64,000 bases of DNA. It comes from Thermosynechococcus sichuanensis E542. GTDB taxonomy: Bacteria > Cyanobacteriota > Cyanobacteriia > Thermosynechococcales > Thermosynechococcaceae. This document shows, in pieces, positions 44,773-53,567 of the stretch (the first letter of the stretch is position 1; the number at the start of each line of letters is the position of its first letter). Where the stretch lies: NCBI RefSeq assembly GCF_003555505.1, contig NZ_CP032152.1:620001-684000 (forward strand), written 5' to 3'. The translations under genes were made by a program, and so were the position numbers. Under the pieces are notes generated by a model. It saw only the letters and a list, made by a program, of their open reading frames with translations. It made no database searches and was not told the DNA's origin.

Positions 44773-45846
44773 TTAGCGCCAGCGCAGGACTTGGGTTTTT
44801 AGGGGGTTGATGAATTCCCGTCCCTCTTGGGTGGCTTTTTCGTACTCGCGTTTAATCTGGTAGTACCACTTGGCTTGGTAATCTGCTTCTTTGATGAGCG
44901 TTAAGGGTGGCTTGTACTTCAGGCCTTCGCTCTGCTTGGCCACAATGCGCAAATCTTGGTTGAGAAATTCCCGCGCTAGGGGAGCCAGTAGCGGCTTGAG
45001 GGGAGCCAGCCACGGAAAAGTCCAGTAATAAGTGGCCGTGAGTTCAGTTTCCTGATCGTTGATGGGGGTGAGGGTAATCAGAAAACAAAACGTGTGGCGA
45101 TCGCTATAGTTGGTTTCGATGCGAATCCCCGGCAGCCGATAGATAATTTCCACCTCAGGATGACCGCCCAAAATATGGTGTGCCCAAGACTTGCGCAATA
45201 GGGGATGGCGGCGCATTGTAAAGCCATAGGGCGACGGATCAAAGGTTTTTGCCTTCTCAAACAGTTTGCCCCGCTTGCGCCACCACCACGCCCCATGGAC
45301 AAAGGGGGCATGGGAGGGATCCATAAAGTTAATAAACACCTGATCCAGATGTCCCGGAAAGATGAATTTCTGCACCGCTTGGGGTTGGGTGTCGGCACTA
45401 AATCCGGGCACCAAGGGCACCTCTATACTCGGTTCACTGCTGTCACGCTCCTTTGCAGGAAAAAATATCCAGAGATTCCCCTGTACCTCACGCACCGGAT
45501 AGCTAAAGACGCCAAAGTGCTTGAGATCCACATCACTGTCACTGGTCAGGGAGGGAATTAAGGTGCAGTGGCCATGGGCATTAAAGCGCCAACCATGGTA
45601 GGGGCACTCCACCTCTTCGCCATCAAAGCGACCATAGTGCAGGGGAATACCCCGGTGCGGACAGAGATTGCGCAGGGCGAAGGGCTTCCCTGAGGTGGTA
45701 CGACAAAAGAGAATAGGCTCCCCTAAAAGTACTTTGGCTTGACACCGACCCGGCTTGAGGTCAGCGGCTGGCAGGCCGTAGTACCAGATGTTGCGTAGGA
45801 AGTTACTGCCCTCGTGGAGCGAAAATGCCGTGCTGCTGGAGTTCAT
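44773..45846 (-). CDS. Rieske [2Fe-2S] ring-hydroxylating oxygenase-like protein
   Basis: A 357-residue oxygenase alpha-subunit-like protein. The Rieske cluster is bound by C62 and H64 (CPHRG) and C81 and H84 (CPYHGW). The mononuclear iron site is seen in NFMDPSHAPFVHG, with the D-x2-H-x4-H pattern. The C-terminal domain has NYSDRHTFCFLITLTP. It is related to the PaO/Tic55/CAO group common in cyanobacteria, which acts on chlorophyll breakdown products or other tetrapyrroles, lipids or carotenoids; the substrate here is not evident. No transmembrane anchor is seen at the C-terminus, unlike PaO. It is downstream of ycf48 on the same strand. Confidence 0.88.
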   Translation of the reverse strand: MNSSSTAFSLHEGSNFLRNIWYYGLPAADLKPGRCQAKVLLGEPILFCRTTSGKPFALRNLCPHRGIPLHYGRFDGEEVECPYHGWRFNAHGHCTLIPSLTSDSDVDLKHFGVFSYPVREVQGNLWIFFPAKERDSSEPSIEVPLVPGFSADTQPQAVQKFIFPGHLDQVFINFMDPSHAPFVHGAWWWRKRGKLFEKAKTFDPSPYGFTMRRHPLLRKSWAHHILGGHPEVEIIYRLPGIRIETNYSDRHTFCFLITLTPINDQETELTATYYWTFPWLAPLKPLLAPLAREFLNQDLRIVAKQSEGLKYKPPLTLIKEADYQAKWYYQIKREYEKATQEGREFINPLKTQVLRWR

Positions 45847-45963
45847 GGCGCAATCCTACCAGATGCTGGGCAGAAAATTCAAAAGGGAGAGGGGGCATAC
45901 CACTTGGAGGTTTTAGCGATCGCCCCCCAAAATTGAGATCACTTTTCTCTATTTTTACGTAGG

Positions 45964-46995
45964 CTAGGTCGCCGCACTTACGTAGCGCAGCAAAATCCCC
46001 TTCTGGCCAATGATAAACCCTTGATCGGGACTAAAAAAGAGAATCTTATAAAAATTGGAGGGGACTTTTTTCACATCCACATCCTGCCGCCACGTTTGGC
46101 CACCATCTTGGCTGCACAGCAACACCCCGGCACCCCCTGCTAGCCAGACTTCATTGGGTGTGCGATAGGCCAGATCAAGAAAGCCCACACTATTGCGACG
46201 CAGCGGACTGAGCAGCTCTCCCCAGTTCTCAGAATTGTCTGGATCAGAGAAGGCAATTTTACCGCCATTAACAATCATCCAAAGCCGACCATCCGGGGTA
46301 AAGCCCATATTGTGGACACGGCGCGAGGTGGTGCGATTGTGGGGTTGCCAAGCGGTTTGTCCCGGTTCCCACGTGGAGTAAAAGCTCCCCCGCGAGGAGA
46401 CAGCCACATACTCACCAGAGGGCGACCGGTTGAGGTTGCGCATGACACCAATGGCTTCTTGGACTAATGCTTGCCAGTTTTTGCCGCTGTCTTTGGTACG
46501 GTAAATGGCACCCACATCGGTCATCATTTCCGCGGCGCCATTGCCAAGGGCTTTAATCAGGCGAGGTGAACCGGGAAGCTTGGGATTGAGGGGAATTTGG
46601 CTCCAAGATTGGCCGCCATCGGTCGTGTGGAGCATAATGGGTGGTTCACCGACAATCCAGCCCTCGTTCCCTTGGAAGCTCACGCTGTTGAAGCGGTAGT
46701 CGGGATTATCTAAAACCAAGGTGCGCGATTCCCAAGTTTGACCACCATCGCGGGTTTCCATCAGTGTGGCATTGGCCCCCACCAGCCAACCGTGATTCCG
46801 GTCAATAAAGCTCATATCGAGAATGGTTGAGGTGGTTGGTAGTTGGATGGCTTCCCAAGGGTTGTAGTCCAATGCCGGGATGGCCAAGGCAGAGGCACTC
46901 AGGCTCATCCAGAGGGCAACGGTCACCAGTAGCCAATGCAGGAACTTGATTCCTTTCATTTTTTGCCAATAGATGTCAATTTGTTTAGCGAACAT
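45964..46995 (-). CDS. ycf48: Photosystem II assembly factor Ycf48/HCF136
   Basis: Lumenal factor that binds early D1 assembly intermediates. A 343-residue beta-propeller with recurring ETRDGGQTWESR, HTTDGGQSWSQI, RTKDSGKNWQAL and CSQDGGQTWRQD blade motifs. The N-terminus has a signal peptide (MKGIKFLHWLLVTVALWMSL) ending in SASALA, with no lipobox Cys before IPALDYNPW. The ATG at 46995 overlaps rubA by 11 bases; a second ATG at 46959 gives the same signal peptide with fewer basic residues. Placed after rubA, as in other cyanobacteria; psbEFLJ does not follow. Confidence 0.95.
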   Translation of the reverse strand: MFAKQIDIYWQKMKGIKFLHWLLVTVALWMSLSASALAIPALDYNPWEAIQLPTTSTILDMSFIDRNHGWLVGANATLMETRDGGQTWESRTLVLDNPDYRFNSVSFQGNEGWIVGEPPIMLHTTDGGQSWSQIPLNPKLPGSPRLIKALGNGAAEMMTDVGAIYRTKDSGKNWQALVQEAIGVMRNLNRSPSGEYVAVSSRGSFYSTWEPGQTAWQPHNRTTSRRVHNMGFTPDGRLWMIVNGGKIAFSDPDNSENWGELLSPLRRNSVGFLDLAYRTPNEVWLAGGAGVLLCSQDGGQTWRQDVDVKKVPSNFYKILFFSPDQGFIIGQKGILLRYVSAAT

Positions 46996-47320
46996 TATAG
47001 AAACTCAGTAGAAAAAGAACGGCAAGGGCAAGACCACCAAAAATGAGGATATTTTTTTGGCCGGGGGTGAGGCGATTCACACCCAAGCCGTAGTTGAGAT
47101 TTTCCTTGAAGCCTGAGGGGGATCCCACAGGCCCTATGTTGCTAAATTGCTTTTTTGGGGCACTGCACACTGGACACCGCCAGTTGACGGGGAGATCAGC
47201 AAAGGCTGTCCCCGGCGGAATCGAGCGATTCTCGTCTCCCTTGGAAGGTTCATAGATGTAGCCGCAGGCACGGCACTCAAACCGATCTAAGGGCGCAACA
47301 TCAGGGGTTTCGGCGGTCAT
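46985..47320 (-). CDS. rubA: Membrane-anchored rubredoxin
   Basis: A 111-residue rubredoxin required for photosystem assembly. The mononuclear iron is bound by C17 and C20 (CRACGYIYEP) and by CPVCSAPK at about 49-52. A linker of about 30 residues leads to a C-terminal membrane span (NILIFGGLALAVLFLLSF). This form is peculiar to oxygenic phototrophs. Its stop overlaps the ycf48 start by 11 bases, so the pair is probably translated together. About 330 bases upstream lead to the divergent sfsA. Confidence 0.94.
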   Translation of the reverse strand: MTAETPDVAPLDRFECRACGYIYEPSKGDENRSIPPGTAFADLPVNWRCPVCSAPKKQFSNIGPVGSPSGFKENLNYGLGVNRLTPGQKNILIFGGLALAVLFLLSFYNVR

Positions 47321-47651
47321 ACCTCAGAAATTTTTAAGATTTGCGACATACATCTTAATACTACGGGATTTAGGGGCGTTTCTTGTGACGAGGACAGGGC
47401 AGTTTTCAGAACAATACTGCGAAACTCTAAGACATGTAACGAAAGGTCAGACCTTTGCAACATAAATATAAAGAAAAGATTAGGGAAGCCAGCCCTGCCA
47501 AGAAGTGATGCCATGATAGGGGTATTCAATTGAGGTCAGCCCATATAGACCTTAACCTTAAATCTCCTTTAATATTCCGTAGAATGCTGGCTTCCATATC
47601 ACGAAGGGAGGCTGGCATTTTACTTTTGGAGGTAGAATAGAGGCTGGCACT
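47321..47651. other. Intergenic region between rubA and sfsA with direct repeats
   Basis: About 330 bases, no supported gene; a 70-codon minus-strand frame has no family likeness. A direct repeat AGGCTGGCATTTT at 47609 and AGGCTGGCACTTT at 47641 is spaced 32 bases apart, immediately before sfsA. CTTAACCT at 47551-47558 equals one unit of the cyanobacterial Pho-box consensus as I remember it, but the partner units are poor. A GGAGG at 47628-47632 may serve sfsA or be coincidental. Confidence 0.35.
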
Positions 47652-48392
47652 TTGTACTTGTTGCCCGTGACTCCCACATTGTGTTGGCACTATCCGCCCC
47701 TACAGGAGGGGATTCTTTGTCGGCGCTACCAGCGATTTTTTGCTGAGATTGAGTTGACCTCTGGCGATCGCATCACAGCCCACTGCCCGAATACAGGACC
47801 CATGACAGGAATTTGCCAAGTGGGTGCCCCTGTGCAAGTCTCCTACCATGCTGACCCCAAGCGCAAGCTGGCCTATACGTGGGAGATGATTTTTGTTGAT
47901 GGCACGTGGGTAGGGGTCAATACGAATCTCCCGAATCGGGTGATTGCTTCGGCATTGGCAGCAGGCATCCTACCGCAACTGGCGGGCTATGGCACTCAGC
48001 AGCGAGAGGTGGCCTATGGCCAAGAGCGCAGCCGCATTGACTTTTATTTGACGGATCATCCCCAACAGCCCCCTGCCTATGTTGAGGTGAAAAATACCAC
48101 TTGGGCGCAAGGGGGGTTAGCCCTGTTTCCTGATACGGTGACCACGCGAGGCCAAAAGCATCTGCGGGAACTGCAATGGCTACGGCAAACCCAGCCAGAC
48201 ACTCGGGTGTGTATGCTCTACTTCATCAATCGCGGTGATTGCGATCGCTTTGCGCCGGGGGACAGTGCCGATCCCACCTATGGACAGCTCCTACGCGCCG
48301 CCTACAACCAAGGGGTGGAAATTTTGCCCTATCGCTTTGCCATTGAGCCAACGGGCATTCAGTTTTTGGGAACGGCCAAACTGGTGCTCTAG
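47652..48392 (+). CDS. sfsA: SfsA family nuclease-like protein
   Basis: A 246-residue protein first named for a sugar fermentation stimulation phenotype in E. coli; structural work links the family to nucleic-acid binding and nuclease folds. The PD-(D/E)XK-like core shows RIDFYLTD and YVEVKNTTWA with the catalytic lysine, and CPNTGPMTG near residue 45 is highly conserved. The TTG at 47652 gives MYLLPVTPTLCW; a GTG at 47667 would drop five residues. Its TAG stop is shared with the stop of the convergent VOC gene (CTAG). Confidence 0.9.
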   Translation: MYLLPVTPTLCWHYPPLQEGILCRRYQRFFAEIELTSGDRITAHCPNTGPMTGICQVGAPVQVSYHADPKRKLAYTWEMIFVDGTWVGVNTNLPNRVIASALAAGILPQLAGYGTQQREVAYGQERSRIDFYLTDHPQQPPAYVEVKNTTWAQGGLALFPDTVTTRGQKHLRELQWLRQTQPDTRVCMLYFINRGDCDRFAPGDSADPTYGQLLRAAYNQGVEILPYRFAIEPTGIQFLGTAKLVL

Positions 48393-48742
48393 GAGACTTG
48401 ACTAAGTTCAATCAGGTTGCCATCGGGATCCGCGACAAAGATTGCGGCTCGTCCTGAGGCACTGCGCTGCAAGGGAATTTGGGCTGCCATGAGGCGTTGT
48501 TCAAGACTGGCTAAATCCGTTACGCCAAGGGCAAAGTGGGGGTTACGTCCCCACCGCTGATCTTGACAGGGATCGACCACCTTTTCCGCTTGGATGAGAT
48601 GAATTTGCACCGTACCAATTTGATACCAACGGCCGGGAAATTTCAGGGGGCGATCAACGGGGGTAAGCCCCAGCAACCCTTCATAGAAGGCCGCAGCTCG
48701 CTGCAAATCCGTGACGTTAATGGCAACGTGGAGAAAGACCAT
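48389..48742 (-). CDS. Glyoxalase/VOC superfamily protein
   Basis: A 117-residue single-domain VOC protein. It begins [26 protein letters not shown] and ends with RAAIFVADPDGNLIELSQVS; possible metal ligands are H5, H53 (QIHLIQ), H81 and E111 (approximate numbering). Such proteins act as lyases, dioxygenases or binding proteins, so the substrate is unknown. Its start codon overlaps the end of cpcS by one base, suggesting co-transcription with the lyase, though a link in function is only inference. Confidence 0.85.
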   Translation of the reverse strand: MVFLHVAINVTDLQRAAAFYEGLLGLTPVDRPLKFPGRWYQIGTVQIHLIQAEKVVDPCQDQRWGRNPHFALGVTDLASLEQRLMAAQIPLQRSASGRAAIFVADPDGNLIELSQVS

Positions 48743-49278
48743 CAGGAATGAGCAGGTTGCGTCACCCCTAGGCGAATTTCTGAGCAGAAGGAGGCCATAC
48801 TAAAGCCACCAAAGCGCTTGAGAATACTGGTGCGCAGGCGTAAATTGGGGCTGGCAAACCAAAGGCGCTCTTCGGAATACATCGTTTCATATTCGGTAAT
48901 CAGTGTCAGGGCGCCATCACTGCCCATACTGAAGCGACCGGCAACCGGTGCTTTTTCGGCATAGCCCATTTCCCGCAGGAGCTTGCCTTCCATCCGCGAC
49001 CCCTGATCCATGATCGGCACCAGTACCGTTGAGCCTTCGTGCTTCTCGCTGTCCCATTCCATCGTGCCGTCCCAACTGACCCGTGCACCGCACACTGCCC
49101 AAGCGGGATCCATGTCATATTGCTGACATAGGGCAATGACCGCAGGATCATCCACAGACAGCAATTCAATGGTTAACTGAGACTTGCCTGACTCGGTTTG
49201 CTTAAAGGCCAAGTGATGACTGGTACGTTGGGAAAACCAGCGGCCAGCACTTTGGGCAAAAAAGTCGCGGATGTCCAT
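48742..49278 (-). CDS. cpcS: Phycobiliprotein lyase, CpcS type
   Basis: Attaches phycocyanobilin to the conserved cysteine (position 84) of phycobiliprotein beta subunits and allophycocyanins. A 178-residue beta-barrel protein starting [22 protein letters not shown]. The [12 protein letters not shown] stretch, [15 protein letters not shown] and [21 protein letters not shown] are the CpcS/CpeS family signature. It is shortly upstream of the VOC gene with one base overlap. About 185 bases upstream separate it from the divergent DUF2605 gene, containing AT-rich DNA. Confidence 0.93.
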   Translation of the reverse strand: MDIRDFFAQSAGRWFSQRTSHHLAFKQTESGKSQLTIELLSVDDPAVIALCQQYDMDPAWAVCGARVSWDGTMEWDSEKHEGSTVLVPIMDQGSRMEGKLLREMGYAEKAPVAGRFSMGSDGALTLITEYETMYSEERLWFASPNLRLRTSILKRFGGFSMASFCSEIRLGVTQPAHS

Positions 49279-49463
49279 AACCTATGCACACTGCTAATCG
49301 GGACAAGATCGGTATTTTTTAGTCTTTTCTTAGGGTACACCGTTACTCGAATTCCTTCCAAGACGATCGCCCCGAGGAAAGATGCAGTCAAAGATTAACA
49401 ATGTAACAATATGTAAACGAGTTTAAGATTTAAGATAGAAGTAGGTCGCCCTCATCAATCCCT

Positions 49464-49787
49464 ATGCTGCACTCAAATTTACCTGAACCTCAACTGCTCA
49501 AGGTCTTGCTGGAGCCGCTACTCGAAGATTTTCAGTACTGGTTCACGCGATCGCGATCGCTCTTGCAGACAGAAGTGATTCCCTTCTTGAACGTGGCGGA
49601 ACAGCAGGCACTCCTTGAACGGGTGGAGACAGCCCTCAACGATGTGATTGCTACCCAAAGCCTCTTTCGGGCAACGGACGGCCAAGTGGGGGTTGATACA
49701 CAGGTATTAATGCAGTGGCATACGCTCTTGATGGAGTGCTGGCAGGTGGCCCATCACTATCGCTTATCCAAATCTTGTGACAGTTAA
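49464..49787 (+). CDS. DUF2605 family protein
   Basis: A 107-residue helical protein starting MLHSNLPEPQLLKVLLEPLLEDFQYWF. The pattern of LxPLLEDFQYWFxRSRxLL and a second helical half with QALLERVETAL matches DUF2605, a small cyanobacterial family of unknown function. Its gene order, followed by DUF2973, is the usual one I know in cyanobacteria. No membrane span. The coding sequence includes two overlapping HIP1 copies at 49547-49560, encoding RSRS. The next gene starts 36 bases after its stop. Confidence 0.82.
   Translation: MLHSNLPEPQLLKVLLEPLLEDFQYWFTRSRSLLQTEVIPFLNVAEQQALLERVETALNDVIATQSLFRATDGQVGVDTQVLMQWHTLLMECWQVAHHYRLSKSCDS
49547..49560. repeat. Two overlapping HIP1 palindromes
   Basis: GCGATCGC repeats with a shared GC to give GCGATCGCGATCGC inside the DUF2605 gene. 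Single copies of GCGATCGC are spread over the whole window, the first at 118-125. HIP1 is a known over-represented motif in many cyanobacteria. Confidence 0.9.
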
Positions 49788-49823
49788 ACCATTCTCGGCG
49801 CTTGGCTCGGAGGTGCTCTCTTC

Positions 49824-50105
49824 ATGTTGCAGTTGATCTATATTGTTGCCTTTACGGTCTTGGCGCTACTGGCCATGGCTAATTTGATTCGTAGTTTGTT
49901 GACCCTCGGCATTGAATCGCAACGCCAATTTTCACCGCAACGGGTGACCCATCCTGAACTGTTAGATAGTGATGGCCATGTGATTGATGAACCCCTGTTG
50001 GTGATGCGCTCTCTCAGTGTGGAGGATGCCCGTGCCCAACTGGATGCGATCTACCGCGAATCCCCCAGCTACGGTGACGACGCCCGTGGAGAAACCCAAG
50101 CCTAA
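49824..50105 (+). CDS. DUF2973 family membrane protein
   Basis: A 93-residue protein with an N-terminal membrane span at about 4-24 (LIYIVAFTVLALLAMANLI), a polar segment and a short acidic C-terminal tail. It has the DUF2973 layout: LLDSDGHVIDEPLLVMR is the family core and SVEDARAQLDAIYRESP follows. A role with the DUF2605 partner is unknown. The 3' end overlaps the following GTPase gene by about 32 bases when the latter starts at 50074. Confidence 0.82.
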   Translation: MLQLIYIVAFTVLALLAMANLIRSLLTLGIESQRQFSPQRVTHPELLDSDGHVIDEPLLVMRSLSVEDARAQLDAIYRESPSYGDDARGETQA

Positions 50106-51282
50106 GTTTTTAGGCCAGTATGGGCAGTTCCTAAGCCGCTGGTTTCAGGTGGATGCAACGGCACTGGCGGAGGTTTTGGCTAGGGCACGGCAGGAGTTAC
50201 CGGCGACGGAGGTCTTGCTGATTGGCAAACCCCAATCGGGGAAAAGTTCGATTGTGCGGGCAATGACGGGTGCTGATGCCAGTATTGTTGGGGTGGGGTT
50301 TCGTCCCCATACGCGGCAAATACAACGCTATGACTATCCCACTGCCGAACTACCCCTGCTCACGTTTACGGATACGGTGGGTTTGGGGGAAACGCCAGAA
50401 CAAACGGCGGAGGTGGTAGCGGAGTTAGATCACCTGTTGCAGCAAAGTCAACGGGCGCGGGTGATTATTTTGACAGTCAAGGTAACGGATTTTGCGGGCG
50501 ATCGCTTGCACCAAGTGGCGACAGCCCTCAAGAAGGCTCATCCAGAAATTCCCTTTATTTTGGCCATTACCTGTCTGCACGAGTTGTATCCTCCGGATCA
50601 AGCCAATCATCCCCCCTACCCCCCAGGGATGCCTGAGGTTCACTTGGCGATCGCCGGCCTGAAGGAACGCTTTGCTGACATTAGCGATCACGTCATTCCC
50701 CTTGACTTTACCTTAGAAGAAGACGGCTACACCCCTGTTTTTTATGGCTTTGAGGCCCTTGCTGCAACCCTAGAGGCGGTGCTGCCCAAAGCAGAAGCCC
50801 AACTGCTCCGCCAGTTGATCGCCCAATCCCATCTCAGTGATCAATTGGCTCCCCTCTATCGTCAGGTGGGGCGGCGCTACATTGCCCCCTTTGCAGTGAT
50901 GGCGGGAACCCTAGCGGCAGTGCCTTTGCCCTTTGCGACCATGCCAGTTCTTGTGGGGGTGCAGGTGGTGATGGTGGTGCTGTTGGGGCAGTTGTACGGT
51001 CAGACCCTTTCGCCTTCCCAAGCGGGAGGCATCCTAACCACCATTGGCGGTGGATTTGTGGCGCGGTTGGTGGGACAACAGTTGATTAAATTTATTCCGG
51101 GTTTGGGATCGGTACTCTCTGCCTCTTGGGCAGCGGCCTATACTTGGGCGTTGGGGGAAGCGGCCTGTGTCTATTTTGGCGACTTGATGGGGGGGAAAAC
51201 CCCCGATCCTCAGCGTATTCAGCAGGTGCTCCAAGAAACACTGGCAACAGCGCACTTGCGATTGCGACACAGTGAGTCTTAA
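50074..51282 (+). CDS. GTPase with C-terminal DUF697 membrane domain
   Basis: A 402-residue protein from a GTG at 50074 (MTTPVEKPKPKF); GTG at 50089 is an alternative, while the longer frame to 50017 would overlap DUF2973 deeply. G1 is LLIGKPQSGKSSI at about 47-59 and G3 is FTDTVGLGE. The G4 position reads ITCLHE rather than the usual NKxD, which weakens guanine specificity. The C-terminal half (about 255-340) is hydrophobic with AVMAGTLAAVPLPFATMPVLVG and GGGFVARLVGQQLIKFIPG, the DUF697 domain. Possible membrane-linked signalling GTPase. The TAA stop is shared with convergent comEC. Confidence 0.83.
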   Translation: MTTPVEKPKPKFLGQYGQFLSRWFQVDATALAEVLARARQELPATEVLLIGKPQSGKSSIVRAMTGADASIVGVGFRPHTRQIQRYDYPTAELPLLTFTDTVGLGETPEQTAEVVAELDHLLQQSQRARVIILTVKVTDFAGDRLHQVATALKKAHPEIPFILAITCLHELYPPDQANHPPYPPGMPEVHLAIAGLKERFADISDHVIPLDFTLEEDGYTPVFYGFEALAATLEAVLPKAEAQLLRQLIAQSHLSDQLAPLYRQVGRRYIAPFAVMAGTLAAVPLPFATMPVLVGVQVVMVVLLGQLYGQTLSPSQAGGILTTIGGGFVARLVGQQLIKFIPGLGSVLSASWAAAYTWALGEAACVYFGDLMGGKTPDPQRIQQVLQETLATAHLRLRHSES

Positions 51283-53567
51283 ATCAAGCCATCGTTTTGT
51301 TGAGGAGCATTTGCCTTCAGGGAGCCATCGGCTTGCCAGCGCACCTCCCCGGCTTCTCCGACCACAAAATAGGGAATTTGTTTCTGCTTTAGGTAGCTGG
51401 CGATCGCGGGATCAAGCCTATTGCGACTAAGAATGACACTGCGCGGCTTGACAATCTCGAAGAGGCGCGGCGTTAGTTTTTGCCCCCACCACCAGAGAAC
51501 CTGCGGCGGCTCCACGGGCGTCACGGCCAACCAATCCGTTTGAGCAGCGTCGCGACTCGGATCACTGACAAAAAGCCACTGACTGTGGCCCATCTCCAAG
51601 GTCAAGATGGCTGGATCTGCCCGCAGGACAGTGATTTTCACCTGACCCAGTTGAACAGGTTGTCGTAGGGGGAGCGATTGATGGGGCACCTTGAGGCTGG
51701 TCAACATTTCCCGATAGGCAGGATCACTCTTGGCCGTTGGCACATCGCTAAACTGGCGAATGGGGATGATTCTATGAATGTCGCGCCAGCCCTGTTGTTG
51801 ACGGTACTGGCGATCGCTGGCCACTGCCCAATCAATGCGGTTAATGCCCTCTTGAGCCAAGAAAGCCGTTAGCCCTTGGGAATCCCCCCCATTGATCACC
51901 ACTGTCCCCCCTAGTTGCTGAATTACCAGCGTCGGCACTTGGGTAGTGGCGAGAACCGTGGCTTGAAAGAGGGTGTTTTGGCGCAGAATAAAGGGCACTA
52001 GAACCAGAGTGACACCAAAGGTAAAGAGCAAAAACCAGCGGCGCCGCCAGCGCGGACTCAACCAAACGAGGCAAATCAGGCCATAGAGAACAACAACTTG
52101 CAGCCAACCCAAACTGCCAAGGGCGATCGTTGCTCCGGGCCACTGGCCGATGGTTTGAATCAGCCACAGGAGGAAGGCCGTAGGAGAGTAGAGGAGCCAC
52201 GCAATGGCGGATCCCCCAGGGGGAATGAGGAGGCCAACCATTGCACTGATGAAGCCGCCAACCGTCAAGAGGACAAGGGGCAGATTGGCAATGATATTGG
52301 CCAGCAAACCATACACCGGCAAAATACCGAAGATTGCCAAAGAGAGGGGCAGTACCCAAAGGGTGGCCGCGAGGGGCACTGCGACAAGGTTGCGCAGGGG
52401 GGTTGGCAACCAATCGAGGCGATCGCTGATCGGCTGAGCACTGACAATTAAGCCCAATGTGGCCAAGAAGCTCAACTGAAAGCCAATGTCCTCAATCCAC
52501 AGGGGGTTGTAGATCAGCATGGCAGTGGCGATCGCCAGCAGGATCACAAGGGGTTGTCCCTTTTGGCCATTCACGAGAGCCACTAACCCCGCCAAACCCA
52601 TGAGTACAGCGCGAATTGCTGAGGGGGCAAACCCACTCAAACAGGCAAAGAACACTAAGACCCCAGCCCCCAGCCCATAGCGCCACTGCTGCGGCAAAGG
52701 ACGTGTCAGCGCCAAGACAACCGCCAACAGAATGGCTGTATGAAACCCTGAGGCCGCTAAGGCATGGGATAGCCCCACGCGCCGAAAGCTGTCACGCACC
52801 TCAAAGGGAATGGCCACCGCTCGGCTCCCCAGCACCATTGCCGAGACCACAGCACCATAGCGATCGCCCAACCCTTGGGCATGGACTTGGACAATTCGCT
52901 GCCGCAGTGCCCACAACCCCCAGGGTGATCCCTGATCCAAAATTGTGACCTTGTTGCCTGCTAAGCCGGCAAAAGTGTGCTGCAATTGAAGCTGCCGCCG
53001 CAAGTTAAAGGCACGAAAAAACTCATTGCCCGCAGCACGCGGCCGATAGAGCCGCCCCGAAATCTGGATCCGTTGGCTGGGATGTAGCTTTGCCCCTTCC
53101 TCTGCTGGTAGCGTCACATAGAGGCGGCCACTGGCTCTCCCTTGCAGTACGCCACTTTGGGCAGGGACTGAACTGAGATTTTGATACCGCTCCACCCCTA
53201 GGAAAAAGCGTAATCGCCCAGCGCGGTTGGGCAATGGTGTCGTTTCAACACGCCCCTCGACAAGCACCGTTGGGGGTAGATTCAGCGCCTCAAGACGCGG
53301 CACCAAGTGACTGATATCATTCACCCCCGGCTGGGGCGTGCGCAGCCAGACATACACCACTGCCAAGAGGGCAACCCCGGTGGCGATCGCGAAACTTTGA
53401 CTTGCAGGCAGGCGCAGCCAAACCTTACCGCCCCAACGACGCCCGCCGTAGAGAATCCCGCCCAGTGCCAAGACCCCCAGCCAACCCCACTGCAAGAGAC
53501 TGAAAATACACCCCGTAATAAAGGCGATCGCCCAGAGAATACCATCCGCCTTGGTGATGCTGAACAT
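51279..53567 (-). CDS. comEC: Competence protein ComEC/Rec2 with degenerate nuclease domain
   Basis: Inner-membrane DNA uptake channel of 762 residues. The N-terminus has two spans, an OB-like domain at about 90-200 follows, and then the competence domain with ten or so spans (LGSRAVAIPFEVRDSFRRVGLSHALAASG starts it). The C-terminal beta-lactamase-like part is present (VVINGGDSQGLTAFL), but the HxHxDH metal motif is missing: after INRIDW the sequence reads VASDRQYRQQQGW. The nuclease is therefore probably inactive. Thermosynechococcus is naturally transformable (established), so the gene is likely in use as a channel. Upstream are no other com genes. Confidence 0.9.
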   Translation of the reverse strand: MFSITKADGILWAIAFITGCIFSLLQWGWLGVLALGGILYGGRRWGGKVWLRLPASQSFAIATGVALLAVVYVWLRTPQPGVNDISHLVPRLEALNLPPTVLVEGRVETTPLPNRAGRLRFFLGVERYQNLSSVPAQSGVLQGRASGRLYVTLPAEEGAKLHPSQRIQISGRLYRPRAAGNEFFRAFNLRRQLQLQHTFAGLAGNKVTILDQGSPWGLWALRQRIVQVHAQGLGDRYGAVVSAMVLGSRAVAIPFEVRDSFRRVGLSHALAASGFHTAILLAVVLALTRPLPQQWRYGLGAGVLVFFACLSGFAPSAIRAVLMGLAGLVALVNGQKGQPLVILLAIATAMLIYNPLWIEDIGFQLSFLATLGLIVSAQPISDRLDWLPTPLRNLVAVPLAATLWVLPLSLAIFGILPVYGLLANIIANLPLVLLTVGGFISAMVGLLIPPGGSAIAWLLYSPTAFLLWLIQTIGQWPGATIALGSLGWLQVVVLYGLICLVWLSPRWRRRWFLLFTFGVTLVLVPFILRQNTLFQATVLATTQVPTLVIQQLGGTVVINGGDSQGLTAFLAQEGINRIDWAVASDRQYRQQQGWRDIHRIIPIRQFSDVPTAKSDPAYREMLTSLKVPHQSLPLRQPVQLGQVKITVLRADPAILTLEMGHSQWLFVSDPSRDAAQTDWLAVTPVEPPQVLWWWGQKLTPRLFEIVKPRSVILSRNRLDPAIASYLKQKQIPYFVVGEAGEVRWQADGSLKANAPQQNDGLI

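Noticed and set aside
47317-47529. 70-codon minus-strand frame upstream of rubA
   Set aside because: No homology or good ribosome site; overlaps the rubA start.
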